Positions 50,153-60,579 of a stretch of 64,000 bases of DNA are shown here, piece after piece; positions within the stretch are counted from its first letter, which is position 1, and every line of letters starts with the position of its first letter. The position numbers were made by a program, and so were the translations under genes. Location: the NCBI GenBank assembly GCA_022606425.2, contig JAHDVF020000067.1, positions 1,302,001 through 1,366,000 on the forward strand, given 5' to 3'. Below the pieces are notes generated by a model that was not told the origin of the DNA, made no database searches, and worked only from the letters and a program-made list of their open reading frames with translations. Source of the DNA: Lepidostoma basale (Eukaryota > Arthropoda > Insecta > Trichoptera > Lepidostomatidae).

Positions 50153-50163
50153 GTTATTTAACA

Positions 50164-50169
50164 ATTAAA
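50164..50169 (+). promoter_or_regulatory. Candidate poly(A) signal ATTAAA of ALP
   Basis: ATTAAA lies 11 bp after the ALP stop codon. A canonical AATAAA lies at 50415-50420, after a SINE that occupies 50228-50388. Either could end the transcript; if the distal one is used, the 3' UTR contains the SINE. Confidence 0.35.
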
Positions 50170-50227
50170 TTTATTTTTAAAAGCGTATTGTTAACTTAAC
50201 CTGACTTTGTATATTATTTGAAAACTT

Positions 50228-50388
50228 TGTGCTAAAGTCGGGTGGTGGTCTAAGGGACAGAACTCTTGGTTCCTGATACAGGGGACTTGGGTTCTAGCCT
50301 GTACCTAACCCGATGCATAATAATGATCTATTTTCTACTCATATTAAAGGTTGTAAAATAAATTCTAATACCATTGATGTTGATCTAT
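50228..50388 (+). mobile_element. SINE1 copy in the ALP 3' flank
   Basis: A older copy in + orientation: GGGTGGTGGTCTAAGGGACA then GGACTTGGGTTCTAGCCTG. The A box has one change from the other two copies and the B box reads GGTTCTAGCC. It ends with ACCATTGATGTTGATC. It starts about 76 bp after the ALP stop. Confidence 0.8.
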
Positions 50389-50574
50389 TTTTATTGATTC
50401 ATTTTTAAATAATTAATAAAATTTCATTTTCTGCTTAACATACTTTGTTGTTTTTGAATAAGGGTTTATGTCAAACGATTAAATTAGCTACATTTAATGG
50501 TAATATAGGTCACACTGAATGTATACATTTTTCTTAGTAAGTATTAACTACCCTTAACTTTTTTTCAATATAAT

Positions 50575-50832
50575 TTTTTTTTTAATGTATACTCGTACAT
50601 ATACTTGTATACAAATACTGGATTTCACCCATTGCGGGTTATCAATTTTGATGATTTAATTGTATCTCAATAGAGACGAAGATGCAAATTAAAAACTGAA
50701 TATGGTTGATCAAGGTGTTTACAGGACTTATGACCTGTCATTCGTTGGGTTAAGTGCACACTTTATGTAATTACAACATTCCCCATTCCACCTTTGTTAT
50801 GACCATATCAGACAAACTTTTGGAAGTTGTTA
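50575..50832 (+). repeat. RepA, left half
   Basis: Terminal block (ACTGGATTTCACCCATTGCG at 50616-50635), core at 50669, body up to TTTTGGAAGTTGT; the right half is missing. Confidence 0.72.
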
Positions 50833-51945
50833 TCATTATTAGGAATAATAAAATTTGGTCTGACTGACTTAGTGTAACTGAACTTAAAATCATCATACTA
50901 TGCGCCCTATAGGTTATCGCTCTATAGATAATGAACATACTCGTAGCTCTTGTTCTTTCCTGTCAAATATTTATTTTACATATACAAAAAACTCTCTCGA
51001 AACCGGTCTGGAATAATTCCACTTATAATTGATTTTTCTGAATCGATTGTATTTTGGAAAGTGGTTGGATGTGTCTTATTTCCGCTGAACGTTTTTTTTT
51101 TCAGCTTCAATTCAAAAACGTTATTTTCGTATTAAGCAAATTTGTAGTACGAAATTAATAAAAATAATTGATAATACTTGTGTACTTTGTGTTTTCATAT
51201 GTTTATTTTCCCATTTTGAGACAACCTAATACCGTCAAAGCTTTGTTAACTTGTCCCATTATTTTGCAAGGTCATTTTGACCGAGCAAATATCTCAATTT
51301 CGTATCCTGTCCCAGCATTATTTCATGTATAAAAAACCTGCATCCTAAGGGTTGTTTTGAGAATGTCAGGATTTTTATTTTCTAAACTGAGGCTTTTGTA
51401 TTGAAGTTAATGTCAAATGTTTTAAATTAATACTCTTATATTTAGTTTAATTCTTTTGCCAAAAATATCTTGATTTTTTTCTAGTTTCGATTTAACTCTT
51501 TATTTCATGTCGAATACATGAAATAAAGAGCCAAATCGAAACTGGAAATTGATGTATCTTTTGTATTATTGATATTTATGTTGATATTACCTCCTTAATA
51601 TTACGAGTATGTAAACGTTTGGCTTAAGTAGCACTGTTTGTTTATTTGAAATTCTCTTTAACCTGGAGTCCAATCCAATTTCCAAAATATTTTCCTTAAA
51701 GCTTCACTAGAAATAAGGGCGCTCTGTAGAGTTTTATTTACTCGAAGTTATTTTATTTCCTGTGAAAGAGTTCAAAAGAACTTAACCTAAATATTTCTCT
51801 TAACGTGGTGACACTTCTGCCAAGTTTTGGGTTACAATTCTAGTGCCGCAACATTCCACCAAAACAATTCTTATTTTAATTATTGTACTGATAATTGTTT
51901 TTATGTAATCCTTACAGTTGGTCAATGATTCAAATTCACACGTGT
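50833..51945. other. 3' flank, mostly unassigned; small hairpin at 51481-51545
   Basis: 51481-51510 and 51516-51545 are inverted (CTAGTTTCGATTTAACTCTT against AAGAGCCAAATCGAAACTGG), 27 of 30 pairs, with loop CGAAT. Otherwise AT-rich with no gene. Confidence 0.5.
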
Positions 51946-51949
51946 ACTA

Positions 51950-52075
51950 ACTAACTTATTAACCATCGCACCGTCTCCCCGAAGGGGTAAACAGAAAGAA
52001 TGAACTGCCACATTATTCTATCCTAACATATTTCTCTCGCTTCCTCAACATTCATACATGATGTTATCTTGTTAA
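51950..52075 (-). mobile_element. TTAG-tail LINE 3' end, short
   Basis: (CTAA)-like tail then CACCGTCTCCCCGAAGGGGT, breaking off after CATTCATACATGATG. A longer copy starts 25 bp further on. Confidence 0.65.
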
Positions 52076-52099
52076 GGATGAAATTAGAAACTAAACCTC

Positions 52100-52500
52100 T
52101 TAGATTAACTAACTAATCAACTAACTAACCATCACGCCGTCTCCCCGAAGGGGTAGGCAGAAATAATGGACTGCCACACTCTTCTTTCATGACAAATTTC
52201 TCCTGCTTCCTCAACATTCATACATCGTGTCATGCACGCGCGTCGATTTTTCTGACTCTTCACATGGCCAACATTCAATATTTGATTTATTTGATAGTGC
52301 CACGTTTTCCTCGGTCTTCCTGTATTTCTGGTTCCATTTACTTCGTTAACATATAATTTTTTTACCATTCTTTCTTCATTCATTATTTCCATATGTCCAA
52401 ACCACTCTTTCATACACAGAGTATCACACATTCGTCTAAGAGATCTCATTTCTACTGCATTTATTCTACTTTTATCCTTCTTTTGCAGTTCCATACACAA
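52100..52500 (-). mobile_element. TTAG-tail LINE 3' fragment with open C-terminus
   Basis: The - frame runs KDKSRINAVEMRSLRRMCDT, has a short in-frame-neutral deletion before KEWFGHMEIMNEERMV, then KKLYVNEVNGTRNTGRPRKT, RACMTRCMNVEEAGEICHER and SIISAYPFGETA-stop. It shows the normal protein end lost in the copy at 7700-9874. Confidence 0.78.
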
Positions 52501-52509
52501 GGGATTAAT

Positions 52510-52745
52510 GTGTGATTAATCTATTATATGAGTGTCAAATGCAAATATAAGAAGTGAATTTGAAGTTTTATGAACAAAATAATTATTGGGTTGGACACAT
52601 GGAAATAATGAATGAAGAAAAAATGGTAAAGAGTTATGAATGGTGATTATTGAAGAATCGAGATATCGTATCAGGAAAGAACAATGTGACAGTCCATTCA
52701 TTTTTCGCATGCCTCCGAAGATACGGCGTGATGGTTAGTTATTTT
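52510..52745 (+). mobile_element. TTAG-tail LINE scrap, head-to-head with the previous copy
   Basis: AGTGTCAAATGCAAATATAA, GGTTGGACACATGGAAATAA and the end GATACGGCGTGATGG with GTTAGTTA. It has several internal deletions. Confidence 0.6.
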
Positions 52746-52749
52746 TGTT

Positions 52750-53790
52750 TTTTTTATAATTTATTTATTTACCTTAAGTTATGCATATAATCTCAAACAA
52801 TGTATTTTACGACTTTAATTTTTTAATATGATTGTTTTTTATGCTATTCACATAAAATAACACAGTCAAAGTTGCAATGAACTAAGTGGCTTTATTATGC
52901 CCCTCATTTTAGGTATCAAGTCGGTACACCCTTTGTAACACTATGTAAACTTTTTGTTTTCTTGTTAGAGTGAGTTCTTTCAAGTTTTACAATTATGAAT
53001 ACAAATATTTGGATTGTGTTTATTAGGAAAATAATGAGTTTAAATTTTTTTTGTTCTAGGAATATAAGAGAAATGGGTTATCTAGATATAATTAAAACTA
53101 AAATATTGGTTGTGTCGTAAACATGAAAGTTTAAAATTACTTAAATTAAGTTGTAAATATAGAAAACATGGTAAGTTTCTTAAATGTATATCTAAGTATA
53201 ATAAATTAAGCATCTAAATTAAAATAAGTTTGTATTGTAGATTTACAATTAAATGATTTCTCAAAAACGTTGTCTTCGCATCACTCTTTATAACACTACT
53301 CAATGGCGTATTTCGGATTGTACTAATCCTTCGTTAGTGTAAAATTTAAAAAATAGAATGATACGAAATTTATGTTTCTTTGTTTTTTGAATTCCAATTG
53401 CCCTACAATCCTATTTAAATAATAATTTCCCTTAACTCACTTAACTTCACCCCCTTTAACTTAGTTTCTATATGACCATTCTGTACCATTCAATTCCTAA
53501 ATTAATATTAGGCAGATATGGAGGGACAGAATATTAACAAGAGCTTAATGGATTAATATTTTATGTTTTGAAAAGTACTAACTCTAATTTTAAGCTTAAT
53601 TTTAAATTATACATGTAACACACCTAGGTTATTTTATTTTGTAAACAATATTTTTGGTTAGGTAATATCGTTCTCCCAGTTATGAAGGTGGAAAACATTT
53701 AAAACGTGTCGAGAAAATTAAACTCAAAAGTGGAAAAATGTGTTATTCATTAAAAAAATGTCAGTGTAATATAGTGTTGTAAAAAAAAAT
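52750..53790. other. 3' flank without recognised gene
   Basis: AT-rich. It contains one hammerhead-like hairpin (53310-53345, listed separately). Nothing else is recognised. Confidence 0.35.
53310..53345 (-). ncRNA. Hammerhead-like motif, perfect stem II
   Basis: On the - strand: CTAACGA (CUGACGA with G5 to A), extra A, stem II GGATT/AATCC around AGTAC, GAAA, then TACGCC. It is a family of its own; the core has one inactivating-type change. Confidence 0.35.
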
Positions 53791-53794
53791 TAAT

Positions 53795-53965
53795 AATAAC
53801 ACACCATCACCCCGTATCTCCGGAAGGTTAGGCAGAGTGAATGGATCGCCACAACGCTCGATCCTGGCACACCTCTCTGTTTCCTCCACATTCATACAGC
53901 AAATCATACGCGCACGTAGATTCTTCTGACTTCTAAAATAGCCGATCATTTTTTTTTTAATTTGA
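53795..53965 (-). mobile_element. TTAG-tail LINE 3' fragment
   Basis: CACCATCACCCCGTATCTCC and onward; the - strand reads RSQKNLRARMICCMNVEET. The GRPKKYRHDQIKK block upstream continues to about 53995. Confidence 0.62.
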
Positions 53966-53969
53966 TCAT

Positions 53970-55535
53970 GCCGGTATTTCTTTGGTCTCCCACGACTCTT
54001 CAAAGTATTTAAATTAAAATTATTATTACATTTATGTGATGTACACGCGCTATCAATTGTTGAATAAATATTTCGGGGTTCTAATAAATAAATAAATATC
54101 ACAAATAGTATAAAATTATCACAAGTTTTTAACGCACATAACAATGAATCACTTATGGTAAGGTGATGATTTGTATAAGTTTATAATTTTTATATGTTAT
54201 ATTTCACAATTATTTTTTAAAATAAGTCATGCATCGATATTTAAACGAAGTATATTTGAATCAGTAATACGTTATATTGTTCATTGTCTCAGGGTATTAT
54301 GTCAAAGATCAAATCCTTATTTCACAGAGCAGGGGAAGAGCAAAAGCTCATCTCTTACGTTACTGAAGTAACTTTGTGATTGATAAGTTTTTTGTACTCA
54401 GAACATTTGTGAATTAAAAGCGTTCATTCACTCACTAACACTCAATACACATACTCACACACATCTGTGATAATATTGTAAAAAAAACATATAATTTTAA
54501 AAAGCGTGGTAATTTTAAATTGCATTAAAATATTGTATAATTAATTTGTTTCAAAATTACAAATTATGAAAGTGTGTCCTTTTCGTATTTACAATTATTT
54601 TAATATTCTCATAGATTGTCACGGTTGAAAGAAATATATTTAAGTGCATCTAATTGATCTTAAGTTATAACTACCCTGATGTTGGATTCTGCAATTGTAT
54701 CCGAAACGAGGCTCAAATAAGATATCACGTGTCACGGACACATTAAAGTTGCCAATATATATATATAATATATATATATTTTATATTTTTAATATTTACC
54801 TAATAATTTTATGATATTTTTTAATGTAGAGAAATTTGTTTTTTTACAATGAATATTTTCTGGTGCGCAGAAGCTTAAAACCGGTTAGTAAAAATAAAAT
54901 ATTAATTTCTTTGATTTTAAAATAGATCAGTCTGAACTCCTTGTCAAAGGACCTTTATATATTCATCAGATATCTCCCAACAAACATATTGTTTTTCGCG
55001 AATTTCAGTGATCAACTTAGCATTATAAGACGAAGGGGCATTATGAGGAGTATGATAGTACATATGTTTATTTTTTTTATTTTTTTTTTCTTTAACTAAA
55101 AAAAATTATATCTCATTTAGTATTCCAATTTAAAATACAGAGTAGAGCAAAATGACATTTATGGCATATTTTAAGAATCCTAGTAAGATATGGTTTAATC
55201 GTCCTCTTCTGTAAAGAAATATTTTGAGAAAAATAATATATAAATGGAAAATATTAAGATAATAAGAACAATTACATATACAACAGTTTGAAACGATTGC
55301 GCTATTTTTAACTGTTATTCTAAAAAACGAATGATTAAGGTCATTTCGCACCATCCTGTGCTTTTGGGCAGATAATTATAATTTAAAGATGAAAATTTTA
55401 TATTTGATACTTTTGTAAGAAATTTGCATGATACGCATAAAAAAATTAAAAAACATATATATCAGCTGTTTTGTTTTTAATTTGTTAAATTTCATAAAAA
55501 AAAGTTATGTTTTCGCAGATTTTCACGGTTGATAG
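53970..55535. other. 3' flank without recognised gene
   Basis: Very AT-rich. (AT)n runs at 54757-54782. One hammerhead-like relic at 54676-54710: CTGATGT, extra T, stem II GGAT/ATCC and GAAACGAGG. Confidence 0.4.
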
Positions 55536-55705
55536 AAATACGTTGTTTGGTATCTTGGGTTTTTCCGAATAACTTGAATAACGTTTCAGAGATCGTTGCA
55601 GCTTGCATCTTCAGAATAGTTAAATTAAACAAAAAATATATACCCTGAAGATGAAGACTGCAACCATCTCCGAAACATCGGTCGTGAAAGAACTTACATG
55701 GATGT
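55536..55705. repeat. Inverted repeat with hammerhead-like relic
   Basis: The left arm (GATCGTTGCAGCTTGCATCT at 55592-55611) and the right arm (AAGATGAAGACTGCAACCAT at 55648-55667) are inverted. The right arm reads CCCTGAAGATG...CATCTCCGAAAC, i.e. CUGAAGA and GAAAC around a possible stem. Confidence 0.5.
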
Positions 55706-55794
55706 ATTCAAGATCAAATTTTTTTTTATATAATTTTTTTTTGACGAATCGCTCTTTTCATTATAATCAAGCCAAATCGATGTAAATGATAGTT

Positions 55795-55985
55795 TTTTTT
55801 AGCTATTTTGTTGTTTCTCGTGACATGTGATGGGTAGCTAACCTATCGAAAAAAAATTATCGCGTGAATTCTACAACAGACCAAAGACAGTGTGACAATC
55901 ACACTGCCATCGCCGGGAATCGAACCCGGGACCTTCGGTGTGGCAGTCAAAGCACTTACGAAGGTCGTCTCATATGTTACTCTCA
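55795..55985 (-). mobile_element. tRNA-derived SINE (SINE2), 5'-truncated
   Basis: On the - strand: GTAAGTGCTTTGACTGCCAC, ACCGAAGGTCCCGGGTTCGATTCC-type T arm with B box GGTTCGATTC, then GGCAGTGTG and an inverted CACACTGTC. The A-box half of the tRNA is missing. It is not a complete tRNA gene: no acceptor or D arm. Confidence 0.6.
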
Positions 55986-55989
55986 TTTT

Positions 55990-56500
55990 TGTATTATTAT
56001 TACAGTTTAAATAATGAATAAATAAATAGTATAATATGAAATGGTATATACGTAAAATAAATATATTGTGTAAGTATGTAAAAACATGGCATGAACATTT
56101 TGTGATAACACTAAAATGTTTTGAAATATGTATAATAAGTTTATCCCTTATTTTCTAATCATAGAGGTAAAATAAAATAATATTTAAATTACATGTCGAC
56201 TTGTTCCACAGACTCTCACATATTATGTATTTTAGGCATTTTCTTGAAGAGATGAATAATTTTTTTATTTTTTATTTATTTAAGTAATATTTCATATTTT
56301 ATTTTGATTAAATGTATAGTTTATCCCTTAAGGGGTTGGGGGCACTCAGAGGTATGAAGAAAAAAAACAAGTATTTTGAGTTATTTTTAAATGGCAGTAA
56401 TTTAATTTATTTTGTAAAACTAACAATACATAATTATTATATTATGTTTTAACTTGATTTGATCCAAATTCGAAAAAATATAATAATTATATGAAGCTAT
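55990..56500. other. 3' flank without recognised gene
   Basis: AT-rich. TTATCCCTTAAGGGGTTGGG at 56321-56340 resembles 41868-41890. Confidence 0.35.
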
Positions 56501-56514
56501 CGCTATATTTGTTA

Positions 56515-56650
56515 GAACCTGTTCCATAAGCAATGGTTTAAGGTGACCAGTTTTTACTACGAGTACATACCTACAGGTTCATCTTAAATCATTCAAATTA
56601 ACATATACAATATATCATTTAAATAGTTAATTTAATGCCTGATCTAAAAT
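56515..56650 (+). repeat. Family-D MITE, half copy
   Basis: GTTCCATAAGCAATGGTTTA, GGTGACCAG, CTACAGGTTCATCTTAAATC, ATTTAATGCCTGATC match the left end of the element at 42924. Confidence 0.55.
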
Positions 56651-56773
56651 AATATAATTTTATAGTTAATTATTTTTAACTTAATTTCAAATTGGGTCAA
56701 ATCAAGTTAAAAGATAATAAATTCGTTAGTTGTAAAACTTAATTTTTATGCATCACAATTTCATTTTTATTTT

Positions 56774-56815
56774 TCGCGGCAGCTGTTTCGTTAACCTATG
56801 TTGACATCATCAGGT
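56774..56815 (-). ncRNA. Hammerhead-like motif, left arm
   Basis: On the - strand: CTGATGA (56813-56807) intact, extra U, stem II GUCAAC/GUUAAC with one mismatch around ATAG, GAAAC, AGCTGCC (the family has AGCTGTC). The base before the expected cleavage C is changed. Confidence 0.45.
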
Positions 56816-56834
56816 GTTACAATTATTGTAACAC

Positions 56835-56872
56835 CTGATTATGTCAACATTGGTTGACGAAACAGTTGTCTT
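56835..56872 (+). ncRNA. Hammerhead-like motif, right arm
   Basis: CTGATTA (G8 changed to U), extra U, perfect 6-bp stem II GTCAAC/GTTGAC with loop ATTG, GAAA, ACAGTTGT and C at 56870. The stem and the cleavage end are intact; the G8 change should block catalysis. Confidence 0.48.
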
Positions 56873-56969
56873 GAAAAATGAAAATAGAATCGTGATACAT
56901 AAAATTTAACAGTTTATAATGTTGAAGTATCAAGTGTTTCGGCCAAAACAATGTACTATTTAAAACAAA

Positions 56970-57630
56970 ATATAATAATTTAGTATTGTTGGTTTTATAA
57001 AATAAATATACTCGTAATTACTGAAAAAAAATAGAAAATACATTTTCATACCTGTGTAAAAAAAGCCTGCCCCTAACCCCTTAAAACATCCGAAAAATAA
57101 ACTCAAATTTATAAACAATCGAAACACTGTTTTTTTTTTACATTTGAAAGTGGAAAAACATTTTCTTATTTTTAAAAAATGTACAATTACGAAATTCCAT
57201 AGAGCTAACATCTCAAATTTTGTTAACGTTTCTAACTAGATTTTTCTTAAAGTATTTTATCAAGATTATTTATGGTAATTAAATATTTTATTTGGGGCTT
57301 CTAAAAGATGGACGCCACTGTAAAGTATTATTTAATCACTGTTTCAATTTAAATTTATCTTTAATGTATTGTAAATATTTATTAGTAAACAAAATTTTGA
57401 AATTTAAGCATCATATCAGAAGTTGTAAGTTCTTGTTTTAAATAAATGTTTGATGAGTGTAATAACATTGATAAAAATGTATATTTTACATTTCTTTGTG
57501 TGTTAAATAGAAAATTACGATTATTTTATATTATGTTTAAAATAATACATAATTTAATAATGTCTGTAAATAAATCATTAAAAAAAACAATGTGCGTTTT
57601 TTTTTTCGTTATAAAAAATAGATATAATTT
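56970..57630. other. 3' flank without recognised feature
   Basis: Very AT-rich, with T runs. No gene or known repeat. Confidence 0.35.
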
Positions 57631-57634
57631 TTTT

Positions 57635-57745
57635 TTTTTAATCTTCCGCTTCCTTTTAGTTGAGGTCGTATGACCTGTTTGTGACGATGGGCTGTCCTGT
57701 GATGATGATGTCCAGCCATCTCTCCATCTCTTCGGCGGCCTTCCT
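57635..57745 (-). mobile_element. LINE 3' end scrap (MRTLRSIAGKTLRDR family)
   Basis: Only the last 100 bp: TGACGATGGGCTGTCCTGTG and CATCTCTCCATCTCTTCGGC, the reverse complement of the EEMERWLDIIITGQPIVTN codons. Confidence 0.6.
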
Positions 57746-57899
57746 GGTAATCCCCGGGATGTTCCATTGAACTGTGGGGTTAACAAACCATGCAGGACAA
57801 AGTCCCAAAACACGAGACCATTTCAAGAATTCAATTTGAAAAAAAACCTTCGAAATACTGATATTGTAATTATATTACAATGAATGTCTTGTTTATTTT

Positions 57900-58275
57900 C
57901 ATGTCTTCTTCTTCTTCTTCTTCTTCCTCTTAGTTTAGGTCGTATGACCTGTTTGTGAGGGTAGGCTGTTCTGGCATGATGATGTCCAGGCATCTCTCCA
58001 TCTCTTCGGCCGCCTTCCTGGTAATCTTTTGCTGCTTGGGTTTTCACCTTTAACAATTTTTGCAATTCTTGTATTCTCCATGCGATCCACGTGGTCTCTC
58101 CAAAAGCGCCTTCTGCTTCTTCCTCATCTCACTATATCCACAATACCTCAGACAGATCTTATCGTTTCATTTCTGATCCGATCTCTGAGAGTTTTGCCTG
58201 TGATGGAAGGTTCTTAGTTCTTTTGATATTGGCTCTGCCTTCTATTCTATACGTCATGGTGGAGCGAACGCATGC
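57900..58275 (-). mobile_element. LINE 3' fragment (MRTLRSIAGKTLRDR family)
   Basis: (GAA)n tail at 57906-57925. The - strand reads MQKLLKVKTQAAKDYQEGGR and, in broken frames, KTLRDRIRNETIRSV and VEDIVR. The end reads as in the copy at 15500-15900. Confidence 0.68.
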
Positions 58276-58279
58276 CTAA

Positions 58280-58685
58280 AAATGAATTACTTAAACAATT
58301 TATTAAAAAATTAATTAAAAAAATTAATACATTAAAATCGATATGAACTCGAAATCACTTGATACTAATATCCTTGATATACGAAACATCTAAAAATAAC
58401 GATTAATCCTCTTCGATCAACTTTTCAGAGATAATTGCAGCCTCCATTGCGGTAATTATATTTATCGAAACGTCAGTCCAAAGTGAAACTTTAAATCAAG
58501 GACACACTATAATTTTTGTATACAACCATAACTAATCGAGCGGCAGCATTAAATACGCTTTGTGTTCTGTACAATTGATTAAATGGCAATCCGGCTGTTT
58601 TAGATGCCTCTGTTCGAACAATCCAGATTTAACAATGTTTAATATATTTCAAAAAGTACGTTTTGTTGTAGTTTTATAATGAATG
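58280..58685. other. 3' flank without recognised gene
   Basis: AT-rich. ATCGAAACGTCAGTCCAAAG at 58477-58496 may be another worn GAAAC-type hairpin end. Confidence 0.3.
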
Positions 58686-58689
58686 TTAC

Positions 58690-59005
58690 CGATATTTGTA
58701 GACAAATACTGGATTTTACCCATTGCGGGTTAATCATTTTAAGGATTGGTTGTATCTCAATAGAGATGAAGATGGAAATTGTCTTTTGGAAACAGAATAT
58801 GGTGGTCGAGGCGCTTACATGACTTTTGACCTGTCATTGGTTGGGTTAAGCGATCGCTTTATGTCAACAACATTCCCCATTGCGCCCTTCTTACGAACAC
58901 CACGTTTGACAAATGTTTGTAAGTTGTATATATGCTACTATATTGCACCACACTTCATATGTTATTAGTTTAATCTACACTAGCGCCATCTTTTAAGAAT
59001 AAGAT
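58690..59005 (+). repeat. RepA copy
   Basis: Terminal block at 58707, core with AATAGAGATGAAGATG at 58760, body to TAAGTTGTATATATGCTAC and a shortened right side. Confidence 0.7.
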
Positions 59006-59325
59006 GAATGTATACTTTCACTTGTATACGAAATCCTGGACATTCACCAAAGGGTGGTTAATTCAAATCCAATTGCATCTCAATAGAGACGAAGACGCAA
59101 ACTGGAAACTGAATATGAATGGGGAATGTTGTAATTACATAGAGCGTGCGCTTGACCCAACCAATGACAGGTCATAAGTCCTGTAAACACTTTGATCATC
59201 CATATTCAGTTTCCAGTTTGCGTCTGCGTCTCTATTGAGATGCAATTGGATTTGAATTAACCACCCTTTGGTGAAAGTTCAGGATTTCGTATACAAGTGT
59301 AAGTATACATTCACAAAAATATTTG
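59006..59325. repeat. RepA palindrome, two-armed
   Basis: Arms 59006-59130 and 59190-59325 are inverted over the terminal block (CACCAAAGGGTGGTTAATTC versus GAATTAACCACCCTTTGGTG) and the core. Between them only GGAATGTTGTAATTACATAG and the CCAATGACAGGTCATAAG part remain. Confidence 0.78.
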
Positions 59326-59329
59326 CTAT

Positions 59330-59790
59330 GATTATTTTTTTCGTTATTTTTTTATACTTCTACCAAAAAAATCTATTTACATTTTTTTTAATTGAATTTT
59401 TTTGTTATTTATTGTTCACTCCTTTCAATATGCTTGAATAAATATTTCAGTCAAAAATTGATTAAACTAGAACAGAAAATTTTGAAATGAAATCATCGAA
59501 AAATATTCAAATTTCATTTCATAAATCTTATCCGTGAAGATTTATCGTGGACCGAGGTAAATAATTCTTTTGTTCCTGTTTTAGACGTGACAAAACTCTC
59601 AAAACTACCCAAGGGCGAGATCCCCTAATTACAGCGGAGGGTAAATAAAGAGTTTTTTAAGGTATACACAGCTATATACATACATACTCGTAGGTAATAA
59701 TTACGCAGGGGTGGTAAAAGATCATTAAATACTCCACAATCTGTTTTTACAATTTTATTTTAAGAAAATAAAAAATTATTTATAGTATGT
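59330..59790. other. 3' flank without recognised feature
   Basis: AT-rich, non-coding. Confidence 0.35.
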
Positions 59791-59794
59791 TTAT

Positions 59795-60575
59795 AGTAGA
59801 TGATGAAATGATCTGTTGATGAATGTTAATTAGTACAAGGTAATAATTTTTGAAAAAGAAGAAACCATGACAGTCTGCAACATTAGTGTGAATGGTGAAA
59901 ATTTGGAGCAAGTAGATGAGCTCGTGTATTTAGGTAATATGTTAACAAGAGATGGGCGAGTGGAGAGGAATATTGAAAGAAGGGTTTGGGCAGGCAACAA
60001 AGCGAATGGTGCACTTAAAGTGGTCATCGCCAACAAAAATCTATCCAAAAAAGCTAGAATGGCAGTGCACAATGGTGTTCTTTTACCGACCCTTATGTAT
60101 GGAAGCGAAGCATGGAACTGGCAAAAGAAAGATGAAAGTAGAATAAATGCAGTAGAAATGAGATCTCATAGACGAATGAGTGGATACTCTGTGTATGATA
60201 GAGTGACAAATGAAAATTTAAGAAGTGAATGCGATGCGAATGATGGTGTTATGAACAAAATACTCAAAGCATCATTAAGATGGTTTGGACATATGGAAAG
60301 AATGAATGAAAAAATAATGGTAAAATAATTATATGTTAACGATGTAAATGGAACCAGAAATAGAGGAAGACCGAGGAAACCGTGGCACGATCAAATAAAT
60401 CAAATATAGAATGTTGGCCATATGAGGAGTCAGAGAAATCGACGCGCGTGCATAACACGATGTATGAATGTTGAGGAAGCGAGAGAAATATGTCAGGAAA
60501 GAAAAGTGTGGCAGTCCATTCTTTCTGCCTACCCCTTCGGAGAGACGGTATAATGGTGAGTTAGTTTGTTACAAC
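59795..60575 (+). mobile_element. TTAG-tail LINE, 5'-truncated
   Basis: One frame (59867-60328) reads VCNISVNGENLEQVDELVYL, RRVWAGNKANGALKVVIANK, LPTLMYGSEAWNWQKKDESR and MNKILKASLRWFGHMERMNE to a TAA that replaces the next Lys codon pair. After it the GRPRKPWHDQINQI and ARACITRCMNVEEAREICQE codons continue to the end. It is very close to the copy at 7780-9985. Confidence 0.82.
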
Positions 60576-60579
60576 GAAC

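Larger units (their letters stand above)
45683..49864 (-). mobile_element. CR1-superfamily LINE, apparently full length
   Basis: 4.18 kb, antisense in the last ALP intron. The 3' end is an (AAATG)n-type tail (45683-45702) and the 5' UTR is about 290 bp. ATATAATAT occurs at both borders (45674-45682 and 49865-49873), a likely 9-bp target duplication. ORF1 and ORF2 are open over their whole length apart from one TGA between them. 3'-truncated relatives lie at 28422 and 61503. It may be recently active. Confidence 0.88.
56700..56965. repeat. Hammerhead-type hairpin, both arms
   Basis: The arms 56756-56822 and 56829-56908 face each other around a 6-bp spacer, each with a hammerhead-like core at its inner end. 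The family end block TATCAAGTGTTTCGGCCAAA follows at about 56925. This is the clearest two-armed copy in the window. Confidence 0.78.

Noticed and set aside
48542..48544. TTG at 48542 as the start of CR1 ORF2
   Set aside because: It lies inside the endonuclease domain (after FYQNARGLNTK and IICL), so starting there would remove conserved catalytic-domain sequence.
45902..49602. Several + strand frames opposite the CR1 ORFs
   Set aside because: Shadows of ORF1 and ORF2; their composition follows the opposite strand and they show no motif.
55890..55985. tRNA gene on the - strand
   Set aside because: Only the T arm and part of the anticodon side are present; the D arm and acceptor are missing, so a tRNA-derived SINE is the better reading.
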